From CAWDZK01 sp963807005 (lineage in GTDB: Bacteria > Actinomycetota > Actinomycetes > JACCUZ01): a stretch of 64,000 nt of DNA. The stretch lies in the NCBI GenBank assembly GCA_963807005.1, contig CAWDZK010000001.1, positions 558,001 to 622,000 of the forward strand. The letters run 5' to 3'. The translations under genes and the position numbers were made by a program. How positions within the stretch are numbered: the first letter of the stretch is position 1; every line of letters starts with the position of its first letter. Of the stretch, positions 23,766 through 31,876 are shown piece after piece. A model generated the notes under the pieces. It made no database searches and had not been told where the DNA came from. It saw only the letters and a program-made list of their open reading frames with translations.

Positions 23766-24488
23766 TCACGACCGCGCTGGGAGCGCGCAGAAGTCGTTGC
23801 CGGACGGGTCTGCGTAGAGCCGCCACGGGAGATCGCCCCACTCCGGGTGATGGAGCTCGCGGCCACCGCGCTCGGCGATGCCTGCGGCGACGGCGTCGGG
23901 ATCGTCGGCGGTCTCGAGCCGGATGTCGAGGTGCAGCCGGTTCTTGGTCGTCCCCTTGGGGGCTGACTCAGGGCACAGCTCGAGGAGTGGACCGAGGCGC
24001 GAGGGGTGGCGCAGGGACCGGGGTGCGACGCCGGCCGCGTCGGTCCAGCCGGTCAGCCAGGACCAGAACTCCGCATCCCTGTCCGGCTCGGCGGACTCGA
24101 GCGGGAGCGCCGCGAGGGGGCCGGTGTCGGCGTACGCCGCTCGGTCCTCCCTGACGCAGCAGGGATTGCCCTCCGGGTCGGCGAGCACCACCCAGGGCAG
24201 GTCGTGCTGCCCGACGTCGAGGTGTCGCGCGCCCAGCCCGAGCAGCCGCTCGACCTCCTGGGCCTGGCCGGCCCCGCCCGAGAGGTCCAGGTGGAGCCGA
24301 GGCGGCTCGAACGGCGGCTCGGGGACGCGCTGGAAGCACAGGTCGAGCACCGGTCCGCCCTCGACGGTGAGCCGCGTCTCGAAGCCGTCAGGCTCGTCGG
24401 TCAGCCGCTCGCCGCCGATCACCGCCTCCCAGAAGCGGCCCAGCCGTTGCGGCTCGACGGCGTCGAAGACGAGGTTCTCCAGATACAT
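23766..24488 (-). CDS. Two-domain VOC (glyoxalase-like) protein
   Basis: A 240-residue protein made of two tandem VOC units: the first from MYLENLVFDAVEPQRLGRFW to LADPEGNPCCVREDR, the second from DRDAEFWSWLTGWTDAAGVA to LYADPSGNDFCALPA. Each ends in the ADPxGNxFC-type motif common in actinobacterial glyoxalase-like proteins. The paired LHLDLSGG and LHLDIRLE strands are conserved. Catalytic function is uncertain; many such proteins bind drugs or act as dioxygenase-like enzymes. It is on the minus strand, convergent with the SDR gene, after a short gap. Confidence 0.85.
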   Translation of the reverse strand: MYLENLVFDAVEPQRLGRFWEAVIGGERLTDEPDGFETRLTVEGGPVLDLCFQRVPEPPFEPPRLHLDLSGGAGQAQEVERLLGLGARHLDVGQHDLPWVVLADPEGNPCCVREDRAAYADTGPLAALPLESAEPDRDAEFWSWLTGWTDAAGVAPRSLRHPSRLGPLLELCPESAPKGTTKNRLHLDIRLETADDPDAVAAGIAERGGRELHHPEWGDLPWRLYADPSGNDFCALPARS

Positions 24489-24561
24489 GCACCCACCGTA
24501 GGTCTCCTGCGGGGGGCGGCCTCGCGAGCCCTGACACGGCTCGTCGCACTCGACGCCGGAG

Positions 24562-24918
24562 TCAGTCCGCCTGAGGCTGCGGCCCGAAGCGGCGAACCTC
24601 GTGGGGCCAGCCGCATGCCTCCGCGATCCTGCCCGCCCACATCCTGGCGGCCTCGTCGTCGGCCACGTCCACCACGGCGAACCCGCCCAGGAACTCCTTC
24701 GTCTCGACGTACGGGCCGTCGGTGACCATCACGGCGCCGCTGGTGGGGTCGGCGCTGTAGACCGGGGCCCCCTCTTCCAGCCCCCCGGCGAAGACGTACA
24801 CGCCGGCCGCCTTCATCTCGGCCACCACCGCCATGGCCAGCGGACCGCGCCCGCGGAACCACTCCTCGGTGTGGTCGCCCACCCACTGCTGGTTGAAGTA
24901 GAGGAGGTACTCGGTCAC
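24562..24918 (-). CDS. YCII-related (DGPF-type) protein
   Basis: A 118-residue protein of the YCII superfamily: VTEYLLYFNQQWVGDHTEEW at the start, AGVYVFAGGLEEGAPVYSAD, the DGPF-like VTDGPYVETKEFLGGFAVVD, and C-terminal EVRRFGPQP. I start it at GTG 24918, with AAGGAG 6 nt upstream, rather than the GTG at 24936. Family members often sit beside ECF sigma factors as putative environmental sensors, but none is adjacent here. Function unknown. Confidence 0.86.
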   Translation of the reverse strand: MTEYLLYFNQQWVGDHTEEWFRGRGPLAMAVVAEMKAAGVYVFAGGLEEGAPVYSADPTSGAVMVTDGPYVETKEFLGGFAVVDVADDEAARMWAGRIAEACGWPHEVRRFGPQPQAD

Positions 24919-25227
24919 TGACTGCTCCTTGTCCACTGGCGGACCCGGTGGTCCGCGTCACCTACCCCACGAACGGCGGCAGGCGAATCCGACATGATTG
25001 TCCCCGGGAACGACACCAGTGCTCCCGTGCGCTCGGAGGAACTACTCGCTGCGATGGACCGGGTCTGCCCCATCGTGGCCGCGGCACCCCGGGGAAGAGC
25101 GCCTGACACGAACGACGGCACAACGACCTGATCGGCCCCCCGAACGACCCTGGGACGTGGTCGCGCCGTCGTTGGTGCTCGGCCAAGACCGCAGTGGGTG
25201 CTGCGGATCCGGTCCACACTGGAGGGC
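24919..25227. other. 309-bp intergenic region between divergent genes
   Basis: I see no coding sequence here. It holds the upstream regions of the YCII gene (minus) and the GNAT gene (plus) and a palindromic element at 25110-25180 shared with two other sites in the window. No convincing housekeeping promoter pair was found. Confidence 0.6.
25110..25180. repeat. Dispersed palindromic element, family D, copy 1
   Basis: GAACGACGGC (25110-25119) and GCCGTCGTTGGTGCTC (25165-25180) are inverted ends of a 71-bp element. The same ends recur at 29768-29837 and, in inverted orientation, at 48916-48986, while the middle differs in each copy. Confidence 0.6.
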
Positions 25228-26235
25228 ATGACGTCGGGTACTCCTGCCGGAGCGGAACCGGACCGGCAGACGACTGCGGACATGGTGCGGCTACCGCTGG
25301 TCCGCGGCGCGGTGACGGTGCGGGTGGGCGGGCTGCACGAGGACCTCGATGCGCTGCACGAGGGGGACCCGCTGTGGTGGGGCAAGGACTTCGTGACCGA
25401 CCGGGTCCGGTCGATGCCTCCGGGCACGCCGCACCTGATGCTGGTCGGCGAGCTCGACGGCGTCCCCGTCGCCGACGCGCACCACATCGGGGCGGGCGCG
25501 GCCCGGAACGGCTATGCGTTGTCCGGGATCTACGTCCTGCCGTCGGCGCGCGGGCGGGGGGTGGGGCGCGCGATCAGCGACCTGCTCGTCGAGGCGTCGG
25601 CGGCGCACGGGCTGCCCGGCACCGCGGACCAGGTCTACGAGCCGGACGCCGGGAGCCTCGCGGCAGCCGAGCGGCTCGGCTACGACGTGATGGGACATCA
25701 CCGCGAGTCTTTGCTCGAGCTCGACTCCCTCGACGTGGCCGATGCCCGCGCCTGCATCGAGCGGGTCGAGCGCATCGGCTACGAGCTGCGACCCATGTCC
25801 GCCGACGCGGACGAGGCGTTCTGGCAGCAGCTCTACGCCGTGGCGGTCGGGACGTGGAAGGACGCGCCGGACTCCGAGGGGAGCACCGAGCCGATCCCGT
25901 ACTCGGTGTTCCGCGGTTTCGTCCCCGACCCGTCGCTGGTCCTGACCGCCTGGCACGACGGTCGGCTGGTGGGCCTGACCTGCGTGATGGACCGGCCCAA
26001 GGACGACGCGTTGAACACCTTCTTCACCGGGGTGGTGCCCGAGGCTCGTGGGAACGGGCTGTCCACGGCGCTGAAGGCCCGGCACGCGCTGGACATGCGC
26101 GCGGCGGGCCATCACCGTCTCTACACCCAGAACATGGACCAGAACGTGCCGATCCTGGCGGCGAACGACCGGCTCGGCTTCACCGTCGCGCCCGGGTACT
26201 TCGCCGTCGGGCGCCCGGTGCGTCAGGCCACCTGA
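25228..26235 (+). CDS. Tandem GNAT N-acetyltransferase
   Basis: A 335-residue protein with two GNAT domains. The first has an acetyl-CoA motif A of the form SGIYVLPSARGRGVGRAISD near residue 100; the second has GVVPEARGNGLSTALKARHA near residue 270, followed by TQNMDQNVPILAANDRLGF, the conserved NxxxxxxNxxLGF signature. Double-GNAT proteins of this type occur in antibiotic and mycothiol-related acetyltransferases of actinomycetes, but I cannot assign a substrate. ATG 25228 sits close to GGAGGG; an upstream GTG 25198 would add 10 residues. Confidence 0.87.
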   Translation: MTSGTPAGAEPDRQTTADMVRLPLVRGAVTVRVGGLHEDLDALHEGDPLWWGKDFVTDRVRSMPPGTPHLMLVGELDGVPVADAHHIGAGAARNGYALSGIYVLPSARGRGVGRAISDLLVEASAAHGLPGTADQVYEPDAGSLAAAERLGYDVMGHHRESLLELDSLDVADARACIERVERIGYELRPMSADADEAFWQQLYAVAVGTWKDAPDSEGSTEPIPYSVFRGFVPDPSLVLTAWHDGRLVGLTCVMDRPKDDALNTFFTGVVPEARGNGLSTALKARHALDMRAAGHHRLYTQNMDQNVPILAANDRLGFTVAPGYFAVGRPVRQAT

Positions 26236-26341
26236 CCCGGGGAGGTGCGCGGCCGGGCGAGCCCGGCATACTCGCCGGTAACAACGGACGCCGTCCGAGG
26301 TCGCCGCCCGGCGGCGCCTCCCGTACGCGAGGAGTCGCGCC

Positions 26342-27547
26342 ATGGGTCGTCTCGCCCAGACCGAAGGTCTCACCGACGTCCAGCAGGAGATCGTCGCGAC
26401 GGTCCGCGGCTTCGTGGACAAGGAGATCCTCCCGCACGTCGCGAAGCTCGAGCGCGAGGACGCCTACCCGACCGACATCGTCGAGGGCATGAAGGAGATG
26501 GGGCTGTTCGGCCTCATGATCCCGGAGGAGTACGGCGGCCTCGGCGAGTCGCTGCTGACGTACGCCCTGGTGGTCGAGGAGATCGCCCGCGGCTGGATGA
26601 GCGTCAGCGGGATCATCAACACCCACTTCATCGTGGCGTACCTGCTCCAGCAGCACGGGACCGAGGAGCAGCGCACCGCCTTGCTGCCGAGGATGGCCGA
26701 GGGCGAGGTGCGAGGCTCCTTCTCGATGTCCGAGCCGGCCCTGGGGTCCGACGTGAGCGCCATCACCACGAAGGCGGTCCGCGACGGCGAGGACTACCTC
26801 CTCACCGGCCAGAAGATGTGGATCACGAACGGCGGCACGTCCAACCTGCTGGCCGTCCTGGTGAAGACCGACGCCGAGGCGCCGGACGGGGCCAAGCCGC
26901 ACCAGCGGATGACGACCTTCCTGGTCGAGAAGGAGCCGGGATTCGGCGAGGTCGCACCGGGGCTGACCATCCCAGGGAAGATCGAGAAGATGGGCTACAA
27001 GGGCGTCGACTCCACCGAGGCGGTGTTCGACGCTCACCGGGTCCCCGCGTCGCGTGTCCTCGGCGGCGTGACCGGCAAGGGCTTCTACCAGATGATGGAC
27101 GGCGTCGAGGTCGGCCGCGTGAACGTCGCCGCACGGGGCTGCGGTGTCGCGCTGCGCGCCTTCGAGCTGGGCGTGCGGTACGCGCAGCAGCGGGAGACGT
27201 TCGGCAAGCCGATCGCGCAGCACCAGGCCGTGCAGTTCCGGCTCGCCGAGATGGCGACCAAGGTCGAGGCCGCGCACGCGATGATGGTGATGGCCGCCAG
27301 GAAGAAGGACTCGGGCGAGCGCAACGACATCGAGGCCGGCATGGCCAAGTACCTCGCCAGCGAGTACTGCAAGGAGGTCGTCGAGGACTCGTTCCGCATC
27401 CACGGCGGCTACGGCTACTCCAAGGAGTACGAGATCGAGCGGCTCTACCGCGAGGCACCGATGCTGCTCATCGGCGAGGGCACGAGCGACATCCAGAAGA
27501 TGATCATCGGTCGCCGGCTGCTGGAGGAGTACGCGCTCCGTGGCTGA
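26342..27547 (+). CDS. Acyl-CoA dehydrogenase
   Basis: A 401-residue flavoprotein: FGLMIPEEYGGLGESLLTYA, FSMSEPALGSDVSAITTKAV and QKMWITNGGTSNLLAVLVKT of the FAD/substrate region, YAQQRETFGKPIAQHQAVQF, and the C-terminal HGGYGYSKEYEIERLYREA with IGEGTSDIQKMIIGRRL, where the Glu of EGTSDIQ is the catalytic-base position of short/branched-chain enzymes. It resembles the FadE19 class. With the CitE-like lyase and the MaoC hydratase it fits branched-chain or C5-dicarboxyl-CoA breakdown. ATG start; a monocistronic or leading gene. Confidence 0.92.
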   Translation: MGRLAQTEGLTDVQQEIVATVRGFVDKEILPHVAKLEREDAYPTDIVEGMKEMGLFGLMIPEEYGGLGESLLTYALVVEEIARGWMSVSGIINTHFIVAYLLQQHGTEEQRTALLPRMAEGEVRGSFSMSEPALGSDVSAITTKAVRDGEDYLLTGQKMWITNGGTSNLLAVLVKTDAEAPDGAKPHQRMTTFLVEKEPGFGEVAPGLTIPGKIEKMGYKGVDSTEAVFDAHRVPASRVLGGVTGKGFYQMMDGVEVGRVNVAARGCGVALRAFELGVRYAQQRETFGKPIAQHQAVQFRLAEMATKVEAAHAMMVMAARKKDSGERNDIEAGMAKYLASEYCKEVVEDSFRIHGGYGYSKEYEIERLYREAPMLLIGEGTSDIQKMIIGRRLLEEYALRG

Positions 27548-27558
27548 GGCGTCCTCCG

Positions 27559-28623
27559 GTGCCTGAGGCCGCGACCGAGCCACTGCTCGTCGCCCGGATC
27601 CGTGCGCAGGCGCAGGCGTGCCTCGACCTCGGCTCGCCGCTCTACCACCACCTGCTGCACCGGGTGGCCGACGACGTCCTGGCCGGGGGGCCGGCCCGCG
27701 CGGTGCTGCGCGGCCACGAGGAGGACAGCGGTCCCTCCGCGCTCGCCCTGCGGCTGATGGGGAGCGTGCACCGGCTGGTGCTCGAACGGCGGGCGCCGGC
27801 ACTGGCCCTGACCTTCCCGTCGGTCGGCGGCACCGGCGACCCGGACTCGGCCTGGACGGCGTTGCGCGCGGTGCTCGCCGAGCACCGCGACGAGCTGCGG
27901 GCCGGGCTCGGCCGGCCCCCGCAGACCAACGAGGTGGGCCGCGCGGGTGTGCTTCTCGGCGGCCTGCTGCACCTCGCGTCGGCCCAGCCCGGGCCGCTCC
28001 GTCTCGTCGAGATCGGCGCGAGTGCCGGGCTGAACCTGCGCTGCGACCGGTTCCGCGTCGAGCTGCCCGACGGGCGCGGGGTGGGCCCGACGTCGTCGCC
28101 GGTCGTGCTGCGCGACGTGTGGCGCGGTCCGGTACCACCGCTCGACGTCGTCCTCGACGTCGTCGAACGCGTCGGCTGCGACACCGCACCGGTCGACCCC
28201 ACGACCACCGAGGGCAGGCTGCTGCTCACCTCGTACGTCTGGGCCGACCAGACCGCCCGGCTGGAGCGCCTCCGCGGCGCCTTCGAGGTGGCAGGGCAGG
28301 TGCCTGCGGACCTCGAGCGGGCCGGCGCCGCCGACTACCTCGACCGGCTGGAGCTGCGCGACGGGACGACCACGGTGCTGTGGCACTCGGTGATGTGGCA
28401 GTACCTCGACGCCACCGAGCGGGAGCGCGCCGCCGCCCGGATCGACGAGCTGGGCGCCTCGGCCTCGGCCGCTGCCCGGTTCGCGCACCTCGCCCTCGAG
28501 CCGCGCCGGCGCGCACCGGGTGCCGAGCACGAGTTCCTGGTGACCGTGCGCAGCTGGCCGGACGGCGAGGAGCGGGTGCTCGGCGTCTCCCGTGGGCACG
28601 GCGTCCCCACCACCTGGGAGTGA
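27559..28623 (+). CDS. DUF2332 family protein
   Basis: A 354-residue protein starting at GTG 27559, 11 nt after the acyl-CoA dehydrogenase stop. It matches DUF2332: an N-terminal helical region (ACLDLGSPLYHHLLHRVADD), TFPSVGGTG, GRPPQTNEVGRAGVLLGGLL, a Rossmann-like motif LRLVEIGASAGLNLRCDRFR and LLTSYVWADQTARLERL. The VEIGASAGLN segment suggests a SAM-binding-like fold, but the family has no assigned activity that I know. Co-transcription with the dehydrogenase is likely from spacing. Confidence 0.88.
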   Translation: MPEAATEPLLVARIRAQAQACLDLGSPLYHHLLHRVADDVLAGGPARAVLRGHEEDSGPSALALRLMGSVHRLVLERRAPALALTFPSVGGTGDPDSAWTALRAVLAEHRDELRAGLGRPPQTNEVGRAGVLLGGLLHLASAQPGPLRLVEIGASAGLNLRCDRFRVELPDGRGVGPTSSPVVLRDVWRGPVPPLDVVLDVVERVGCDTAPVDPTTTEGRLLLTSYVWADQTARLERLRGAFEVAGQVPADLERAGAADYLDRLELRDGTTTVLWHSVMWQYLDATERERAAARIDELGASASAAARFAHLALEPRRRAPGAEHEFLVTVRSWPDGEERVLGVSRGHGVPTTWE

Positions 28624-28686
28624 CGCCTGCCGCCTCCTTCCGCCCCGGGTCCTGCGTCCGGCCCCCCGGCGTACGACAATGGGGTC

Positions 28687-29178
28687 ATGCCGGCACCCTC
28701 AGCGCACGACCAGTACTCCGACATCCCGCGCGGGCAGGTCGTGGGCAGCTACGACACCTACTCCGAGGCCCAGCGGGCCGTCGACTTCCTCTCCGACGAG
28801 CAGTTCCCGGTCCAGCACGTCTCGATCGTCGGCTCCGACCTCAAGATGGTCGAGAACGTCCTGGGCCGGCTGACCCGCGGGCGGGCGGCGATGGCGGGTG
28901 CGGCGACCGGTGCGTGGTTCGGTCTGTTCGTCGGCGTCCTGCTGTCGGTCTTCGCCTCCGCCGACACGAACAGCTTCGGGCTGCTCGTCTCGGCCCTGCT
29001 GTACGGCGCCCTGATGGGTACGGTGTTCGGCTTCGTCAGCCACGCCCTGAGCCGCGGTCAGCGCGACTTCACCTCCAAGAGCAAGATCGTGGCCAGCTCC
29101 TACCAGATCCACTGCACCTGGTCCGAGGCCGACAAGGCCCGTGAGGTGCTCGCACGGCTGAACCCGACGACCATCTGA
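28687..29178 (+). CDS. General-stress-protein-like membrane protein (YflT-type fold)
   Basis: A 163-residue protein. The N-terminal domain GSYDTYSEAQRAVDFLSDEQ with VQHVSIVGSDLK matches the general stress protein 17M/YflT-like family. Two transmembrane helices follow (about residues 77-95, AGAATGAWFGLFVGVLLSVF, and 102-122, LLVSALLYGALMGTVFGFVS), then a C-terminal ferredoxin-like segment ASSYQIHCTWSEADKAREVL. A role in stress is implied by the family name only. ATG start, single gene. Confidence 0.83.
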   Translation: MPAPSAHDQYSDIPRGQVVGSYDTYSEAQRAVDFLSDEQFPVQHVSIVGSDLKMVENVLGRLTRGRAAMAGAATGAWFGLFVGVLLSVFASADTNSFGLLVSALLYGALMGTVFGFVSHALSRGQRDFTSKSKIVASSYQIHCTWSEADKAREVLARLNPTTI

Positions 29179-29230
29179 CGTCCTCCGCCGTCTGACCCCT
29201 CATCACCCGCACGCGAGAGGACTCGACCGC

Positions 29231-29737
29231 ATGCAGTTCGGCCGGTACTACGAGGAGTTCGAGGTCGGGGCGACCTACAAGCACTGGCCGGGCAAGACGG
29301 TCACGGAGTACGACGACCACCTGTTCTGCCTGCTGACCATGAACCACCACCCGCTGCACCTGGACGCGCACTACGCCGAGCAGACCACCGACTTCGGCAG
29401 GAACGTCGTCGTCGGCAACTACGTGTACTCGCTCCTGCTCGGGATGTCGGTCCCCGACGTCAGCGGCAAGGCGATCGCCAACCTCGAGGTCGAGTCGCTC
29501 AAGCACGTCGCGCCGACCTTCCACGGCGACACGATCTACGGCGAGACGACGGTGCTGGACAAGACCGAGTCGAGGTCCAAGGACGACCGCGGTGTCGTGC
29601 ACGTCGAGACCCGGGGCTACAACCAGGACGGCGTCGTGGTCTGCGTCTTCCGTCGCAAGGTCATGGTCCCCAAGCGGTCCTACGGCGAGGCGCGCGGCGG
29701 CGAGCAGCCCGGTCGGCCGGAGCCACAGGGACTCTGA
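29231..29737 (+). CDS. MaoC-family hydratase
   Basis: A 168-residue single hot-dog protein: GRYYEEFEVGATYKHWPGKT, the hydratase motif with active-site Asp/His region DDHLFCLLTMNHHPLHLDAH, and VVGNYVYSLLLGMSVPDVSG. The NHHPLHLD pattern marks the mesaconyl-CoA/methylfumaryl-CoA-hydratase-like subgroup, to which Rv2499c, the neighbour of CitE-like Rv2498c, is thought to belong. Together with the lyase (21951) and acyl-CoA dehydrogenase (26342) it could hydrate a mesaconyl- or enoyl-CoA. An intergenic repeat at 29768 follows the stop. Confidence 0.88.
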   Translation: MQFGRYYEEFEVGATYKHWPGKTVTEYDDHLFCLLTMNHHPLHLDAHYAEQTTDFGRNVVVGNYVYSLLLGMSVPDVSGKAIANLEVESLKHVAPTFHGDTIYGETTVLDKTESRSKDDRGVVHVETRGYNQDGVVVCVFRRKVMVPKRSYGEARGGEQPGRPEPQGL

Positions 29738-29767
29738 CCCGAGGCCGGGCTCCGCAGCCCGTGACCT

Positions 29768-29837
29768 GAACGACGGCGAAAGAGCCGGCAGCAGCACCCG
29801 GAGAGGCTCAGGGGCGCGATCGGCCGTCGTTGGTGCC
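29768..29837. repeat. Dispersed palindromic element, family D, copy 2
   Basis: GAACGACGGCG near 29768 and CGGCCGTCGTTGGTGCC (ending 29837) are inverted ends of a 70-bp element. The ends match copies at 25110-25180 and 48916-48986, while the interior differs. It lies between the convergent MaoC and PH-like genes, a place suited to a terminator hairpin. Confidence 0.6.
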
Positions 29838-29872
29838 TGTCCGCGGCCGGAGGGTTCCGCGCCGGGATGAGC

Positions 29873-30334
29873 TCAGGCGGCCCGGACGTCCCGCTGGGAG
29901 GCCCAGTACGCGCGCAGCGCCCGCACCTTGTCGTGGAACAGGTCGTCCCGCCCGATGGGGCCGCTGACCGGGGCGGAGAGCGTGGTGGTGCGCGGCGTCG
30001 CCGACCCGTGGTGCACGACCACGACCTTGCGCCCGATCACGGTGCGCACCTCGATCTCGTGCACCTCGTTCCACGGGATGACCATCGGCGGCAGCGCGTG
30101 CACGACCAGCCCCCGGCGGTTCGCCGAGGTGCCCAGCCACCACATCGCCGCGACCATCACCAGGAAGGCCGCACCGGCCACCGCCGTCCGAGGGCCGCCG
30201 CCGAAGCGGCCCTCGTTCAGCAGGTAGTCCCCCCAGACGAGCACCTGGTAGCCCAGGACCGTGAGGGCGAAGGCTCGTCGCTGCCGCCAGGTGAGCCGGA
30301 GCCGTACCGGGGCCAGGAGGGGACGTGCGGACAT
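29873..30334 (-). CDS. Membrane protein with bacterial PH-like domain
   Basis: About 153 residues from ATG 30334. Two transmembrane helices (about residues 22-41 and 55-75, AVAGAAFLVMVAAMWWLG) are followed by a compact beta region, GLVVHALPPMVIPWNEVHEI EVRTVIG (in two parts) and ending LFHDKVRALRAYWASQRD, similar to small bacterial PH-domain membrane proteins. The pattern IPWNEV is the PH-like signature. Function unknown. A GTG at 30355 would extend it by 7 residues. It lies downstream of the Nudix gene orientation-wise, with about 100 bp between. Confidence 0.75.
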   Translation of the reverse strand: MSARPLLAPVRLRLTWRQRRAFALTVLGYQVLVWGDYLLNEGRFGGGPRTAVAGAAFLVMVAAMWWLGTSANRRGLVVHALPPMVIPWNEVHEIEVRTVIGRKVVVVHHGSATPRTTTLSAPVSGPIGRDDLFHDKVRALRAYWASQRDVRAA

Positions 30335-30442
30335 GTCTGCACCGTAGGACGCCACACCTGTGTCTCGGGCCTGAACCGGGAACTCTTGACTCCTGCGGCC
30401 GGCTCCTGCGCGCCACCGGCCGGCTGATCTCCCGACGCGGGG

Positions 30443-30868
30443 TCAGCGCGGCAGCATGCCCCAGCCGTCCAACGACTCCCACAGCCGCTCCACCAGGTCG
30501 AGCTCGGCGAGCTCGGCCCGGGTCACGAACCGCACCTCGTCGGCGTCGTCGCCGGCGACCGGCGAGGTGGCCACCGCCACCGAGCAGGCGTAGTCCCGGA
30601 TGTCGTAGACGTCGTCCCCGAGCCCGTCCCGCAGCACGGTGCCGACCCGGAGCCCCACGGTGACGTGCAGCCCGGTCTCCTCCAGCACCTCTCGCTCGAC
30701 GGCCGCGGCGTCGGACTCGCCCGGCTCGACCCGGCCGCCGGGCACCGACCACTGCCCGCGACCCGGTGCGCGCCCCCGGCGGACGACCAGCAGCCGCCCC
30801 TCGTCGTCGTGCACGAGTGCACCCACACAGGGGACCCGCCGTTTGGCGGGCGTGGGCTCCGGGAACAC
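30443..30868 (-). CDS. Nudix hydrolase
   Basis: A 141-residue Nudix protein with a complete Nudix box GRVEPGESDAAAVEREVL and EETGL (GX5EX7REUXEEXGU) at about residues 45-67, flanked by ALVHDDEGRLLVVRRGRAPG and WSVPGG. Such enzymes hydrolyse nucleoside diphosphates linked to another group, using a divalent metal on the box glutamates. The substrate cannot be told from the rest of the chain. GTG start at 30868, divergent from the small membrane protein at 30916. Confidence 0.9.
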   Translation of the reverse strand: MFPEPTPAKRRVPCVGALVHDDEGRLLVVRRGRAPGRGQWSVPGGRVEPGESDAAAVEREVLEETGLHVTVGLRVGTVLRDGLGDDVYDIRDYACSVAVATSPVAGDDADEVRFVTRAELAELDLVERLWESLDGWGMLPR

Positions 30869-30915
30869 GCTCTCGAGCCTAGGCAGTCCGGCCCGGGCGA
30901 AGGAGGGGTAGTCCC

Positions 30916-31125
30916 GTGCTCACCGTTCTCATCATCCTGGCGGTCGTCCTCGTGGTCGTGATGGCGCTCACCATGCTCGGTCGCGGCCCCTCGCGGGTGG
31001 TCCGCCGCACGGTCGTCGAACGACCGGTGACCCGGCGACGCGTCGTCGAGGAGCCCGTCGCGGACCGGGTCGTCGAGGAGCGCGTCGTCGACGAGCCGGC
31101 GCCCACGCGGCGAGTGGTCGAGTAG
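30916..31125 (+). CDS. Small membrane protein with charged RVVE repeats
   Basis: A 69-residue protein: one N-terminal transmembrane helix (MLTVLIILAVVLVVVMALTM), then a tail with repeated units of the form R/E-RVVE (TVVERPV, RRRVVEEPV, DRVVEERVVDEP, RRVVE). GGAGGGG precedes the GTG start 30916. The tail alternates basic and acidic residues, so it may form a salt-bridged strand or coil at the membrane face. I do not recognise a family. GC-rich third positions and the strong ribosome site support a real gene. Confidence 0.65.
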   Translation: MLTVLIILAVVLVVVMALTMLGRGPSRVVRRTVVERPVTRRRVVEEPVADRVVEERVVDEPAPTRRVVE

Positions 31126-31204
31126 CCCGCTCGGCCGAGCCGGGCACGCCGGGGGGTTGACGCACTGTCACCGACGGCGGGACCGTCTGTGTCATGAGGC
31201 GCCG

Positions 31205-31840
31205 ATGAGGGGACAGCCGAGCTGCCCCCGGTGCGGGGCCGAGCTGCACGCCCCCGGCCTCTGGTCGAGCTCCTGGTCGTGCCCGGAGCACGGCGCCGTG
31301 CCGCCGGTCCAGCCGGTGGTCCAGCCCAGCCCGGAGCTCCTGCGGGCCGCCGCGCAGTCCTCGGGTGTCCCGGTCTGGCTGCCCTGGCCGCTGCCCCGGG
31401 GCTGGCTGGTCACCGGCGTCGTCACCGCGGGCGACGAGCGCACCGGTGCCCGCGCCTCCGCGGTCGTCTGCTCCGGGCCTGCCCCACTCGGCGGCGTCGC
31501 CGAGCTGGTGATCGTGGCCGAGGAGATGGGCATCGGGCTCGGTGCCCGGTTCGCCGGCCTTGCCGGGCCGGACGCCGGGATCATCCCGGACCGCCCCGTC
31601 GACGCCAAGATCCACGCGGCCGGCATCCCCACCGCGATGTGGTCCCTGGAACCCAGTCCCGGCGCCGAGGACCGCGCGGTCTACGTCGGTGAGGCCCTCG
31701 GCCACTGGGTGTGGGCGATCCTGTGGCCGGGCACCGCCGGCTTCCTGCTCATCGACGACTTCGTCCTCACCGACCTGCGCGACGCCGGGCACGAGCTCGA
31801 CGTGCCCTGTGGCGCGCTGTCCCCGCGGTTGACGGCCTGA
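31205..31840 (+). CDS. DUF6758 family protein
   Basis: A 211-residue protein from ATG 31205. An N-terminal zinc-ribbon (MRGQPSCPRCGAELHAPGLW then WSCPEHGAVPPVQPVVQPS) has the CxxC and C-x2-H pattern; then come PVWLPWPLPRGWLVTG, GDERTGARASAVVCSGPAPL, GGVAELVIVAEEMGIGLGAR, GEALGHWVWAILWP and the conserved end LTDLRDAGHELDVPCGALSP. This is the actinobacterial DUF6758 family, of unknown function. It precedes the PHP-domain gene by 36 nt on the same strand, an arrangement I recall in other actinomycetes. Confidence 0.88.
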   Translation: MRGQPSCPRCGAELHAPGLWSSSWSCPEHGAVPPVQPVVQPSPELLRAAAQSSGVPVWLPWPLPRGWLVTGVVTAGDERTGARASAVVCSGPAPLGGVAELVIVAEEMGIGLGARFAGLAGPDAGIIPDRPVDAKIHAAGIPTAMWSLEPSPGAEDRAVYVGEALGHWVWAILWPGTAGFLLIDDFVLTDLRDAGHELDVPCGALSPRLTA

Positions 31841-31876
31841 CCGGTCGAGACCCCCGGCCGCCACTAGCCTGTCCCG

